Source: Methanosarcinales archaeon (lineage in GTDB: Archaea > Halobacteriota > Methanosarcinia > Methanosarcinales > Methanogasteraceae). Taken from it: a stretch of 5,229 bases of DNA. Both the position numbers and the translations under genes were made by a program. The notes beneath the pieces were generated by a model. It was given only the letters and a program-made list of their open reading frames with translations, searched no databases and was not told the DNA's origin. Of the stretch, positions 1 through 5,229 are shown piece after piece; position 1 is the stretch's first letter, and each line of letters opens with the position of its first letter. The stretch spans positions 1-5,229 of the forward strand of contig DTYY01000208.1 of assembly GCA_012961645.1 (NCBI GenBank). The letters run 5' to 3'.

Positions 1-10
1 CCATACAAAT

Positions 11-127
11 GAGAATCGGTTGGTGGGGCTGATGCTATCGGTTTTTAGTGGAAAATCGGGGGGATTTTACGTTTCTTTGAAAGGCAAGTTTAATTCAAGA
101 CATATTTTATAGGATAACGAAAATCGG
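11..127. repeat. Three copies of GARAATCGG in the left intergenic region
   Basis: GAGAATCGG occurs at 11-19, and GAAAATCGG at 51-59 and 119-127. The last copy overlaps the edge of the weak TATA-like region. The rest of the 201-base stretch is AT-rich with no gene I can support. The copies may be regulator sites for a neighbouring gene or chance repeats. Confidence 0.3.
101..120 (-). promoter_or_regulatory. Possible promoter for a gene to the left of the window
   Basis: On the minus strand, GTTATCC followed by TATAAAATATG resembles a weak BRE/TATA pair. It would start transcription near position 80, heading out of the left edge. An ATG at 4-2 on the same strand could begin the next gene but has no clear Shine-Dalgarno. 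The AT-rich segment could also be read as a TATA box on the plus strand, which has no supported gene. This is a weak call. Confidence 0.22.
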
Positions 128-175
128 CAGTATTAATGTTGGTTAATGGCGAGGGTATTGGAATAAAATTGAGGT

Positions 176-181
176 AAAAAA
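176..181 (-). terminator. Possible operon terminator (oligo-T run)
   Basis: The minus strand has six T in a row here, about 20 nt after the ATPase stop codon, with a second T-rich stretch (AATTTTATT, 172-164) just beyond. Archaeal termination commonly uses such U-runs without a hairpin, and no stable stem was seen next to it. The call rests on composition and position only. Confidence 0.4.
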
Positions 182-201
182 CAGACTGCGACCGGGAATT
201 T

Positions 202-987
202 TCACTCGGTCAGAGGTCTTATCGGCACGATATAGGGTCTTTCTCCGTTACTATCGACCCTGCTGATCACCTCAGCCTCCACACCATACACCGATCGTAT
301 ATTCTCTGGCGTGAGGACATCAGACGGACTGCCCGCATCAAAGATCCTGCCCTCTTTCATGATGAGCAATCTGTCGGTGTATTTCGATGCAAGATTAAGA
401 TCATGGATCGCCATCATCGCTGAGATCCCCTCCTTTGCCACGAGATCCTTTATGATCTCCATCACCTCAAGCTGGTGTCGTATGTCAAGGTTTGAGGTGG
501 GTTCATCGAGCAAGAGAACCTCAGGCTCCTGTGCAAGCGCTCTTGCAATGAACACCCTCTGTTGCTGACCACCGCTGAGCTCTTTGATGTCGCGCATGGC
601 AAGGTCCTCGATATCCAGCAGCTCCAGTACATCCAGAACCTTCTCATTGTCCTCTTCGCCGCTGCGCCAGCCGATATGGGGGCGTCTGCCCATGAGAATG
701 GCATCGAAGACCGTGGTGGGAAATGTTTGTGAGGCGGTTTGTGGTATGTACCCCATCTTTCTGGCAAGCTCCATCCCATCCATCTTCTTTATATCCATTT
801 CGTCCAGGAGTACACATCCACTCTTTGGACTTAGAATTCTGTTTATGCACCTGATCAGCGTCGATTTTCCCGCGCCATTCGGACCCACGATCCCGAGCAT
901 CTCTGACTGGGCAAGCCCAAGGCACACATCTGCGAGCACCGGCATGCTTGTATAGCCAAATTCCAGACCCTTCACCTTAAGTTTCAT
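202..987 (-). CDS. ABC transporter ATP-binding protein (FecE/BtuD/HmuV type)
   Basis: This 261-residue cytoplasmic ATPase powers the importer by binding and hydrolysing ATP as a dimer under the permease. All motifs are intact: Walker A GPNGAGKS (35-42), Q-loop Gln83 in GYIPQTASQ, signature LSGGQQQR (137-144), Walker B VLLLDEP (157-163), D-loop SNLD (165-168) and H-loop His195 in AIHDLN. The tail (TPENIRSVYGVEAEVI) is typical of ATPases paired with FecCD permeases, and the length is normal. The ATG at 987 lies 1 nt after the permease stop. GGAGGGAG ends 10 nt upstream, rather far, so coupling to permease translation is likely. It is the last gene of the operon, and a T-run follows about 20 nt after its stop. 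The substrate is unknown. Confidence 0.95.
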   Translation of the reverse strand: MKLKVKGLEFGYTSMPVLADVCLGLAQSEMLGIVGPNGAGKSTLIRCINRILSPKSGCVLLDEMDIKKMDGMELARKMGYIPQTASQTFPTTVFDAILMGRRPHIGWRSGEEDNEKVLDVLELLDIEDLAMRDIKELSGGQQQRVFIARALAQEPEVLLLDEPTSNLDIRHQLEVMEIIKDLVAKEGISAMMAIHDLNLASKYTDRLLIMKEGRIFDAGSPSDVLTPENIRSVYGVEAEVISRVDSNGERPYIVPIRPLTE

Positions 988-988
988 C

Positions 989-2119
989 TTACCAGTACTC
1001 CCTCCTCTTCCTTATTATGAGATAGAGGAAGAGAGGACCTCCCACGCAGGATGTTATGATTCCTACAGGGATGATTACCGGTGCTATGATTGTTCTTGCA
1101 ACGGTATCAGCGAAAAGCAAAGAAACCGCTCCAAAAAGACCGGAAGCCGGGACCAGAAACCTGGTATCTCCACCGATGATTATGCGGCAGATGTGGGGGG
1201 CGACCAGTCCAACGAATGCGATCATTCCGGTGAAGCATATAACAACTGCTGTAAGGAGGGATGCAGTCATCATCACAAAGATTCTGGTTCGCTTGATATT
1301 GACGCCGAGACTTTTTGCAACTTCATCACCTGCACCCATCGTATTCAGATCCCATGATTTCCATATAAGCAAAGGAATGCATACGGCAAGGATGAGAGAT
1401 ACAGCAAATAGATCGCTCCAAGTGGCGTTTCCAAGGTTTCCCATCTTCCAGACCACAAGCCCTTTGAGCATCTCCGGATCAGAAAAGTAGTGAAGCAGCG
1501 ATGAGACTGAACTGAAGATGAATGTCATCGCAATACCTGCAAGTATCATCATCTCCGGTGTGGCTCTCTTAAAGCGCGCCAATCCGAAGATGACGAATGC
1601 CGGGATCAGGGAGAAGAGGAACGCATTTCCCATCAGGATGAACTTTCCGGACGTAAAGCCAGCGCCGAGGATAAAAGCAATGCCAGCACCCAGATGAGCA
1701 CCGGCAGCGATTCCTATTGTGGTTGGGCTTACAAGTGGGTTTCTTAAGATGCCCTGCATCGCTGTGCCCGCGATCGCAAGTCCTATTCCAGCCAGGACAC
1801 CCATAGCGATGCGGGGCAATCTCAACTTCCATACGACGTACTCTTCGTTTGTGTTGATGAAATCCTGATACACTGCGATCGGATGAGAGATGTCAACATC
1901 TTGGAATGGACTGTGGACGATTATGTGATACACTTCTGTGACTGTGATCGGATAGGAGCCAAGCGTTGCGGATATGGCTGCGATGATACATATAGCGATG
2001 ATGCAGGAAAGAATAAAGATGATCTTCCTTCCGATGAACTCTTTATATTGTGCTGTTATTTCCGCTCTCTTCGTACCAACCTCGGCGGCATTCATCTCAC
2101 CCCGGTTGTAGATTCGCAT
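989..2119 (-). CDS. FecCD/BtuC-family ABC transporter permease
   Basis: This integral membrane subunit of a type II importer is 376 residues from the chosen start, against roughly 330-350 for the family; the excess is an N-terminal cytoplasmic extension of about 30 residues. In numbering from this start, TM1 lies near 31-53. A long external loop then leads to the family motif LRLPRIAMGVLAGIGLAIAG, followed by MQGILRNPLVSPTTIGIAAGA (about 121-141). A GDEVAKSLGVNIKR segment (about 264-277) fits the cytoplasmic coupling helix that contacts the ATPase. The C-terminal half has MIAFVGLVAPHICR and a final PVGIITSCVGGPLFLYLI helix, giving about ten helices. The ATG at 2119 has GGGGAG 5 nt upstream. 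Alternatives are a GTG at 2125 and an ATG at 2095, the latter forming an ATGA overlap with the trmO stop. It is followed after 1 nt by the ATPase gene. Substrate specificity (iron complex versus cobamide) cannot be read from the sequence. Confidence 0.93.
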   Translation of the reverse strand: MRIYNRGEMNAAEVGTKRAEITAQYKEFIGRKIIFILSCIIAICIIAAISATLGSYPITVTEVYHIIVHSPFQDVDISHPIAVYQDFINTNEEYVVWKLRLPRIAMGVLAGIGLAIAGTAMQGILRNPLVSPTTIGIAAGAHLGAGIAFILGAGFTSGKFILMGNAFLFSLIPAFVIFGLARFKRATPEMMILAGIAMTFIFSSVSSLLHYFSDPEMLKGLVVWKMGNLGNATWSDLFAVSLILAVCIPLLIWKSWDLNTMGAGDEVAKSLGVNIKRTRIFVMMTASLLTAVVICFTGMIAFVGLVAPHICRIIIGGDTRFLVPASGLFGAVSLLFADTVARTIIAPVIIPVGIITSCVGGPLFLYLIIRKRREYW

Positions 2120-2718
2120 AGACACTCCCCATCGCCAGGATCATGCTCATGATCATTGTGAGTATGGTGGTGTCCATGACTATGATCATGATCACCGTGG
2201 CTATGATGATGCCCATGTCCATGATGATGTTCCTTTAAATGTTCTGCAACCCACTCTGGCAACGTTGCTTCCGGATAACTGTCAAAATCCGGAATATAAG
2301 GTTTTATATCCAGAATAGGAGTCCCGTCCAGGGCGTCAAACCCTTTCACCAACATCTCTCCGTTCTCAGGGGAAAAATTCAGGAGTTCTACCACCGAAAG
2401 ACCGATTGGATTGGGTCTAACCGGCATCCGGGTAGCAAATACCTTCACATGGGCGGGTCTATGACTATCCTTCGGCATCTTCCACTCGCCTGATCTGTGG
2501 ATCCAGAAAAGGACGAGTATATGGGAATAACCATCCAGACCGCCCAATCCGCTGGCATGTTCGGGGTAAAGTATTATCTGGGAGGTATCTTCGCCCCAAC
2601 CCTTGTCTCCATGAGGGTGCGGTACATCATCAAAATGATGATATTTCGATCTGGTGTAGCCTACAGGGTTTACACCATAACGTTCTTGATTGGTTTCATT
2701 GTTGTTTTCAACAGACAT
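2092..2718 (-). CDS. trmO: TrmO/TsaA (UPF0066) family tRNA t6A37 N6-methyltransferase-like protein with His-rich tail
   Basis: This 208-residue protein contains a TrmO-type beta-barrel domain over residues about 12-150. Characterised TrmO enzymes use S-adenosylmethionine to methylate t6A at position 37 of some threonine tRNAs. Family marks seen here are VNPVGYTRSKY near the N-terminus, LDGYSHILVLFW (61-72), the diagnostic FATRMPVRPNPIGLS (94-108) and LDGTPILDIKPYIP (130-143). The unusual part is the C-terminus: 17 His in residues 164-192, then CLC (C199, C201). Such tails usually bind Ni, Co, Zn or Cu in other proteins; that role here is inference. I prefer the ATG at 2718, 4 nt after the upstream stop, over a GTG at 2754 inside the upstream gene. 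Its Shine-Dalgarno (AAGGAAG, 12 nt away) is weak, suggesting translational coupling. It lies between the binding protein and the permease, an odd place for a tRNA-modification gene, so a metal-linked role is possible. Confidence 0.88.
   Translation of the reverse strand: MSVENNNETNQERYGVNPVGYTRSKYHHFDDVPHPHGDKGWGEDTSQIILYPEHASGLGGLDGYSHILVLFWIHRSGEWKMPKDSHRPAHVKVFATRMPVRPNPIGLSVVELLNFSPENGEMLVKGFDALDGTPILDIKPYIPDFDSYPEATLPEWVAEHLKEHHHGHGHHHSHGDHDHSHGHHHTHNDHEHDPGDGECLCESTTGVR
2125..2130 (-). promoter_or_regulatory. Shine-Dalgarno of the permease gene, inside the trmO coding end
   Basis: Minus-strand GGGGAG (2130-2125) lies 5 nt before the ATG at 2119 and within the Gly-Glu codons of the TrmO tail. 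It supports 2119 as the permease start. A second purine stretch, GGGGTGAG, abuts the alternative ATG at 2095 but is closer than usual. Confidence 0.5.
2143..2229 (-). other. Histidine-rich putative metal-binding tail of the TrmO-like protein
   Basis: This segment encodes residues 164-192, of which 17 are His, mixed with Gly, Asp and Ser. On the DNA it appears as imprecise ATG/CAT-rich repeats. A CxC (C199, C201) follows a few residues later. The composition resembles the metal-storage stretches of nickel and zinc chaperones. Metal identity and function are inferred. Confidence 0.85.
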
Positions 2719-2722
2719 GATA

Positions 2723-3964
2723 TCAACTATCTTCCTTGTGATACACGAACACACCGTGCTCGTCCAGATTATAATTAAGTCTCTGGAATCTTGTCAGGTA
2801 TTCCTGATGGACCTCTTCCGGATACAGATCACTGAATATCTCAGGGTAAAGCCATTTCGCCACATAAGTAGCGCCTATGAAGTTGGCAGTACTGCCTACA
2901 AGATCATTGTGGATGAGATAAACCCGGTTCTCTCTTACCGCAGTCAGGTTCTCCCATCCAGGACGATTTACGGCGTCTTCCCTCAATTCTTCCATTCCTT
3001 CCGGGTCATCTACTTCATAGCCGCAGAGTCCGGGTCTACCCGTTACTACTACAATTATAACATCCGGATCCTCCTTCATCAACCACTCCTTTTCCACTTC
3101 AACGATTGGTGCTGAAGATTGTAGCGGTAGATCAGCAGCGATGTTTATACCTCCTGCTGCCACACATATCTCATGACCTGATGAACCACTGGCAAAAGCC
3201 ATGTTACCCCCCAGATGATCCATCTCAATGTACACCCGCATCCTCTTTTCCTCTGGAATTTCACTCGCTCTTCCCTTTATTTTTTCATCTATATAATTCT
3301 TGTAGAAATCACAGAACTCTTCGGCTTCCTCTTCTTTATCAAGGAGATATCCAACCTGATTTACATTTGCTGTTATCCTCTCCAATCGCCCCATATCCCA
3401 GCGAACAAGTGCGATCGTATCAGGAAGACCATCTTCAAGCCCGTCATTACCTCCCAATATTCTACCAGTAAAAACGATATCCGGATTCAGATTGATGATC
3501 GCCTCTCTGTCAGGTCTTGGAGGTACTCCAATGTTTGGTAAATCACTTAATATAGGAAAAAACGCTTTCTTCGGTAATATATGTTCATTTGAAACTCCTA
3601 CCACCCCGGATTCAGCTTTGACTATTTTTACAGCTTCGGCAACAGGGTAGGTAAGAACAACCATTCTTTTTACCGGCTTGTATATCGCGACCGTTCTGTC
3701 CATGGAATCCACGATCGTCTTTGGTTCTCCGTTCCAGTACACATAGACATGAGCAGCATCTCTCAGCTCGTCCAATTCGAGGTGCTCTTCTCTTTCATAT
3801 ACATACGAAAGGATCGCATCTGCAAGTTCACCCTCTGTCAGTTCATCATCTTCGTCTGCATCACCTGGCATGCATGGTCCCGCTGCAGTAAGCGGCAGGG
3901 TAATGAGCGATATGCATGACACGAGAAGCATCGTTATCAGTGGATTAGATATCATCTTCTTCAT
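2723..3964 (-). CDS. ABC transporter substrate-binding protein (FecB/BtuF type) with N-terminal EF-hand/dockerin-like segment
   Basis: This 413-residue protein is the extracytoplasmic ligand receptor for the importer encoded downstream. Residues 1-28 form a signal peptide. Residues 33-77 are a dockerin-like insert whose 12-residue loop at 35-46 has acidic or oxygen ligands at every EF-hand position (D35, D37, D39, E41, T43, E46), followed by AILSYVY and a degenerate second half (LELDELRDAAHVYVYW). The FecB/Peripla_BP_2 fold starts near residue 84 (IVDSMDRTVAIYKPVKRMVVL). It includes EAIINLNPDIVFT (154-166), an AAGGINIAADLP segment (269-280), PDVIIVV (300-306) and a C-terminal VYLIHNDL stretch. 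No standard lipobox is seen (the sequence before C31 is TAAGP), and there is no C-terminal helix, so anchoring is unexplained. A near-perfect GGAGGTGA Shine-Dalgarno precedes the ATG. The ligand could be ferric chelate, haem, cobamide or another metal complex; the sequence does not decide. Confidence 0.92.
   Translation of the reverse strand: MKKMISNPLITMLLVSCISLITLPLTAAGPCMPGDADEDDELTEGELADAILSYVYEREEHLELDELRDAAHVYVYWNGEPKTIVDSMDRTVAIYKPVKRMVVLTYPVAEAVKIVKAESGVVGVSNEHILPKKAFFPILSDLPNIGVPPRPDREAIINLNPDIVFTGRILGGNDGLEDGLPDTIALVRWDMGRLERITANVNQVGYLLDKEEEAEEFCDFYKNYIDEKIKGRASEIPEEKRMRVYIEMDHLGGNMAFASGSSGHEICVAAGGINIAADLPLQSSAPIVEVEKEWLMKEDPDVIIVVVTGRPGLCGYEVDDPEGMEELREDAVNRPGWENLTAVRENRVYLIHNDLVGSTANFIGATYVAKWLYPEIFSDLYPEEVHQEYLTRFQRLNYNLDEHGVFVYHKEDS
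3827..3862 (-). other. EF-hand/dockerin-like calcium-binding loop in the substrate-binding protein
   Basis: Codons 35-46 encode DADEDDELTEGE, with D, D, D, E, T and E at loop positions 1, 3, 5, 7, 9 and 12. This is the canonical calcium-coordinating pattern. It lies just after the signal peptide and before the ligand-binding fold. A true dockerin needs a second loop; here the second half is degenerate. Confidence 0.7.
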
Positions 3965-3970
3965 CTCTTT

Positions 3971-3980
3971 TCACCTCCTT
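3971..3980 (-). promoter_or_regulatory. Strong Shine-Dalgarno of the binding-protein gene, fused to the upstream stop codon
   Basis: Minus-strand AAGGAGGTGA (3980-3971) is almost fully complementary to the archaeal 16S rRNA 3' end and is followed by 6 nt and the ATG at 3964. Its last three bases are the TGA stop of the surface-protein gene, and its AGG AGG codons encode that protein's terminal Arg-Arg. This fits efficient re-initiation and a high yield of binding protein. Confidence 0.8.
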
Positions 3981-5107
3981 TTTCTGCTTCTAAATACTGC
4001 AAAAACTATTATACCAACTATCAAGGCAACAATTGCTGCTATTTCCATTGTAAATTCTGTGCGAGTGCTTTTTCCCACGTCTTTCGTATGAAACGTGTGT
4101 GGCGTCGGGGTAGGGGTTGGAGTTTGGGTGGCTGCCTCCTCCTCGGGTTCTGGCGTTTCTTCGGGCCTGGGCGTCAGCATCGGCGATGCTTCCACCTTCT
4201 CCTCACCAATTATCGCAAATGATGAAAACCCTTGCGTCTCTGCTTCAAAATAGGAAGAAATATCGTCTTCACTGAGCTTGGAGGTGGGTAATGTCTCCCA
4301 TTCTCCAATATATCTGTTGAGCTTTATCGTTGCTTCATCGATGTTATTATCAGCAATCCATGACTTATCCACCACAAACTCGATCTTTGCGGTTAAGTTC
4401 ACATCTGCAAGTTTTTTTGCCGTTATATCGATGTAATCATAAACGATTCCAGGTGCTTCTGCGATTTCTACGGGCTCATCCACTTTTTCAACCACCACAA
4501 CAACACTGCTCACGTTTTTATCTGCTTCTATGCTTATTTTGCAGACATTTAATCCTTCAAACGTTGCTGATCCGGGTTTCCCGGCTTCTATGTTGATGAT
4601 CTCTGATGCTTTTGTTGACGTTGATGTGGGGAATGCGAAACCTCCGCCACCTCCGCCGCCGTTATTGTCATTGTCATCATCACCGCCATCATCAGGTTGC
4701 ACAACAGTGATGCTGGTGCTCATTATCGTTCCATTCGTCCCGTTCAAAAGGTCCTCCCAGGCACCAATAAAGACACCTTCCCCTGATGACGGCACTAAAA
4801 CTTTGTATTTAATCTCTGTAACCTCATCTACCACTGCAAATGCTATTCTTTGCCCTGAAACCTCGTGGTATTGGTGATCCGATGGATGCTCCGTGAACAT
4901 GAAGTTATCAGGGATTGTCTCATTGATAAAACCCACCCGGATACCGGCTATGCTCAGCGTGACAGTGAGTTCGCTATCCGGGGACGGAGAAGTTGTTGAA
5001 AAGCTCCTCACAACGTCTGTTTCTTCTGCCACTGCAAGCGGTGCCAACACTGCAATAACCATAACCGCCAGCACAACCGCTGCCAATATCTTATCTTTGT
5101 CTCGCAT
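3971..5107 (-). CDS. PGF-pre-PGF domain surface protein, secreted and C-terminally membrane-anchored
   Basis: This is a predicted 378-residue cell-surface protein of unknown molecular role. Residues 1-27 form a signal peptide (basic MRDKDK, hydrophobic core, cleavage likely after AVA). Residues 31-136 look like a beta-rich extracellular domain (VVRSFS...SELTVTLS). An Asp/Asn/poly-Gly linker follows (139-156). Residues about 165-301 match the archaeal PGF-pre-PGF type, with YDYIDI, a KIEFVVDKSWI segment, LNRYIGEWETL and a closing GFSSFAIIG. A Pro/Thr/Glu stalk (310-337) leads to one transmembrane helix (355-372) and a basic RSRKRR end. There is no clear PGF tripeptide before the helix, so it may be a simple tail anchor rather than an archaeosortase substrate. 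N-glycosylation sequons occur at N62, N122, N125, N198 and N237. I chose the ATG at 5107 because GAGG lies 6 nt upstream and the signal peptide begins there; in-frame starts at 5119 and 5212 are less likely, and 5212 lies upstream of the TATA box. It is first in the operon, 6 nt before the binding protein. Confidence 0.85.
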   Translation of the reverse strand: MRDKDKILAAVVLAVMVIAVLAPLAVAEETDVVRSFSTTSPSPDSELTVTLSIAGIRVGFINETIPDNFMFTEHPSDHQYHEVSGQRIAFAVVDEVTEIKYKVLVPSSGEGVFIGAWEDLLNGTNGTIMSTSITVVQPDDGGDDDNDNNGGGGGGGFAFPTSTSTKASEIINIEAGKPGSATFEGLNVCKISIEADKNVSSVVVVVEKVDEPVEIAEAPGIVYDYIDITAKKLADVNLTAKIEFVVDKSWIADNNIDEATIKLNRYIGEWETLPTSKLSEDDISSYFEAETQGFSSFAIIGEEKVEASPMLTPRPEETPEPEEEAATQTPTPTPTPHTFHTKDVGKSTRTEFTMEIAAIVALIVGIIVFAVFRSRKRR

Positions 5108-5110
5108 TTT

Positions 5111-5117
5111 CCTCCTC
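5111..5117 (-). promoter_or_regulatory. Ribosome binding site deciding the surface-protein start
   Basis: Minus-strand GAGGAGG (5117-5111) lies immediately before AAA and the ATG at 5107. Its first GAGG is 6 nt from that ATG, which favours 5107. The in-frame ATG at 5119 abuts the motif and cannot use it. Confidence 0.6.
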
Positions 5118-5126
5118 ATTTGATAA

Positions 5127-5140
5127 TTTGGTAAGCCAAA
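5127..5140. promoter_or_regulatory. Inverted repeat over the predicted transcription start, candidate operator
   Basis: TTTGG-TAAG-CCAAA is a perfect 5+5 inverted repeat with a 4-base centre. It sits 15 bases downstream of the TATA box and covers the predicted start site. A repressor bound there would block RNA polymerase, as archaeal metal-dependent repressors of the DtxR/MDR1 type are known to do. It could instead be a small hairpin at the transcript's 5' end. The regulator is not identifiable from the window. Confidence 0.4.
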
Positions 5141-5154
5141 GTAACAGGTGGTGC

Positions 5155-5171
5155 TATATATAAGCTTTTCG
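5155..5171 (-). promoter_or_regulatory. Archaeal promoter (BRE + TATA box) of the five-gene operon
   Basis: Read on the minus strand, CGAAAAGC is followed by TTATATATA (5163-5155). This is a purine-rich BRE next to a strong TATA box. The usual spacing of about 25 nt puts the transcription start near 5133, leaving a leader of about 26 nt before the ATG at 5107. No comparably good promoter was noticed between the following genes, though I did not scan every internal position exhaustively. Confidence 0.75.
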
Positions 5172-5184
5172 GTATCTTCAGTAC

Positions 5185-5207
5185 TTCCGAAACTACCGAG
5201 TTCCGAA
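5185..5207. repeat. Paired TTCCGAA direct repeats upstream of the promoter
   Basis: TTCCGAA occurs at 5185-5191 and again at 5201-5207, a 16-base period. The nearer copy is about 14 bases upstream of the BRE. TCGGTA at 5169-5174 and TACCGA at 5194-5199 also form a perfect inverted pair across this area. These could be activator sites, but 7-base repeats can occur by chance. Confidence 0.3.
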
Positions 5208-5229
5208 CACAATTCTCAGCCACGCCACC

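Noticed and set aside
136..177. 13-residue plus-strand mini open frame in the left intergenic region
   Set aside because: It is very short, has no clear Shine-Dalgarno, and its product is not recognisable; this is chance level.
1056..1490. Plus-strand open frame opposite the permease gene
   Set aside because: It lies wholly antisense to a clear FecCD coding region; its translation has no recognisable domain or signal and no upstream promoter.
2143..2229. Repeated CAT/ATG-rich DNA that could suggest a CRISPR or tandem repeat
   Set aside because: The periodicity comes from His codons in the TrmO tail. Units are irregular, with no spacer-repeat organisation.
2690..3115. Plus-strand open frames opposite the binding-protein gene (also 3106-3541)
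   Set aside because: They mirror the strongly supported minus-strand gene, their products lack family motifs, and no ribosome binding site was seen.
3868..3964. Lipoprotein signal in the binding protein
   Set aside because: The residues before Cys31 are TAAGP, with Pro directly before Cys, which does not fit a lipobox.
5108..5133. Riboswitch (for example cobalamin) in the operon leader
   Set aside because: The predicted leader is only about 26 nt, far too short for a cobalamin aptamer, and no conserved aptamer element is visible.
5108..5212. Longer N-terminal start for the surface protein
   Set aside because: The added 35 residues would precede the signal peptide and be encoded across the TATA box and predicted transcription start.

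Overview
The window looks like part of a euryarchaeal chromosome, most likely from the Methanosarcinales-like methanogens or their ANME/alkane-oxidising relatives. The lineage call is inference from four traits: a PGF-pre-PGF surface protein, a solute-binding protein with an N-terminal dockerin/EF-hand-like segment, a strong archaeal TATA box, and GGAGGTGA-type Shine-Dalgarno sites. No rRNA or other phylogenetic marker is present to settle it.

Layout. All five convincing genes lie on the minus strand and read right to left as one tightly packed cluster. A promoter at about 5155-5171 drives (1) a secreted, C-terminally membrane-anchored PGF-pre-PGF protein (5107-3971). It is followed by (2) a FecB/BtuF-type substrate-binding protein with an EF-hand-like loop (3964-2723), (3) a TrmO/TsaA (UPF0066) family protein with a strongly histidine-rich tail (2718-2092), (4) a FecCD/BtuC-type permease (2119-989) and (5) its ABC ATPase (987-202). 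Gaps are 6, 4, negative (overlap) and 1 nucleotides, so a single transcript is very likely. A T-run at 176-181 may end it. The left 201 bases hold no gene but contain a possible second promoter and three copies of a 9-base motif. The right 122 bases are the promoter region, with a 14-base inverted repeat over the predicted transcription start.

How the genes may work together. Genes 2, 4 and 5 form a complete importer of the iron-siderophore/haem/cobamide class (binding protein, permease, ATPase). The sequence does not reveal the substrate. Two other genes are built into the operon. The first-position surface protein could act as an envelope scaffold. The TrmO-like protein lies between the binding protein and the permease, carries 17 histidines in 29 residues plus a CxC, and suggests cytoplasmic metal binding coupled to uptake. 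The combination of dockerin-like binding protein, anchored surface protein and His-rich TrmO is the part most worth a second look.
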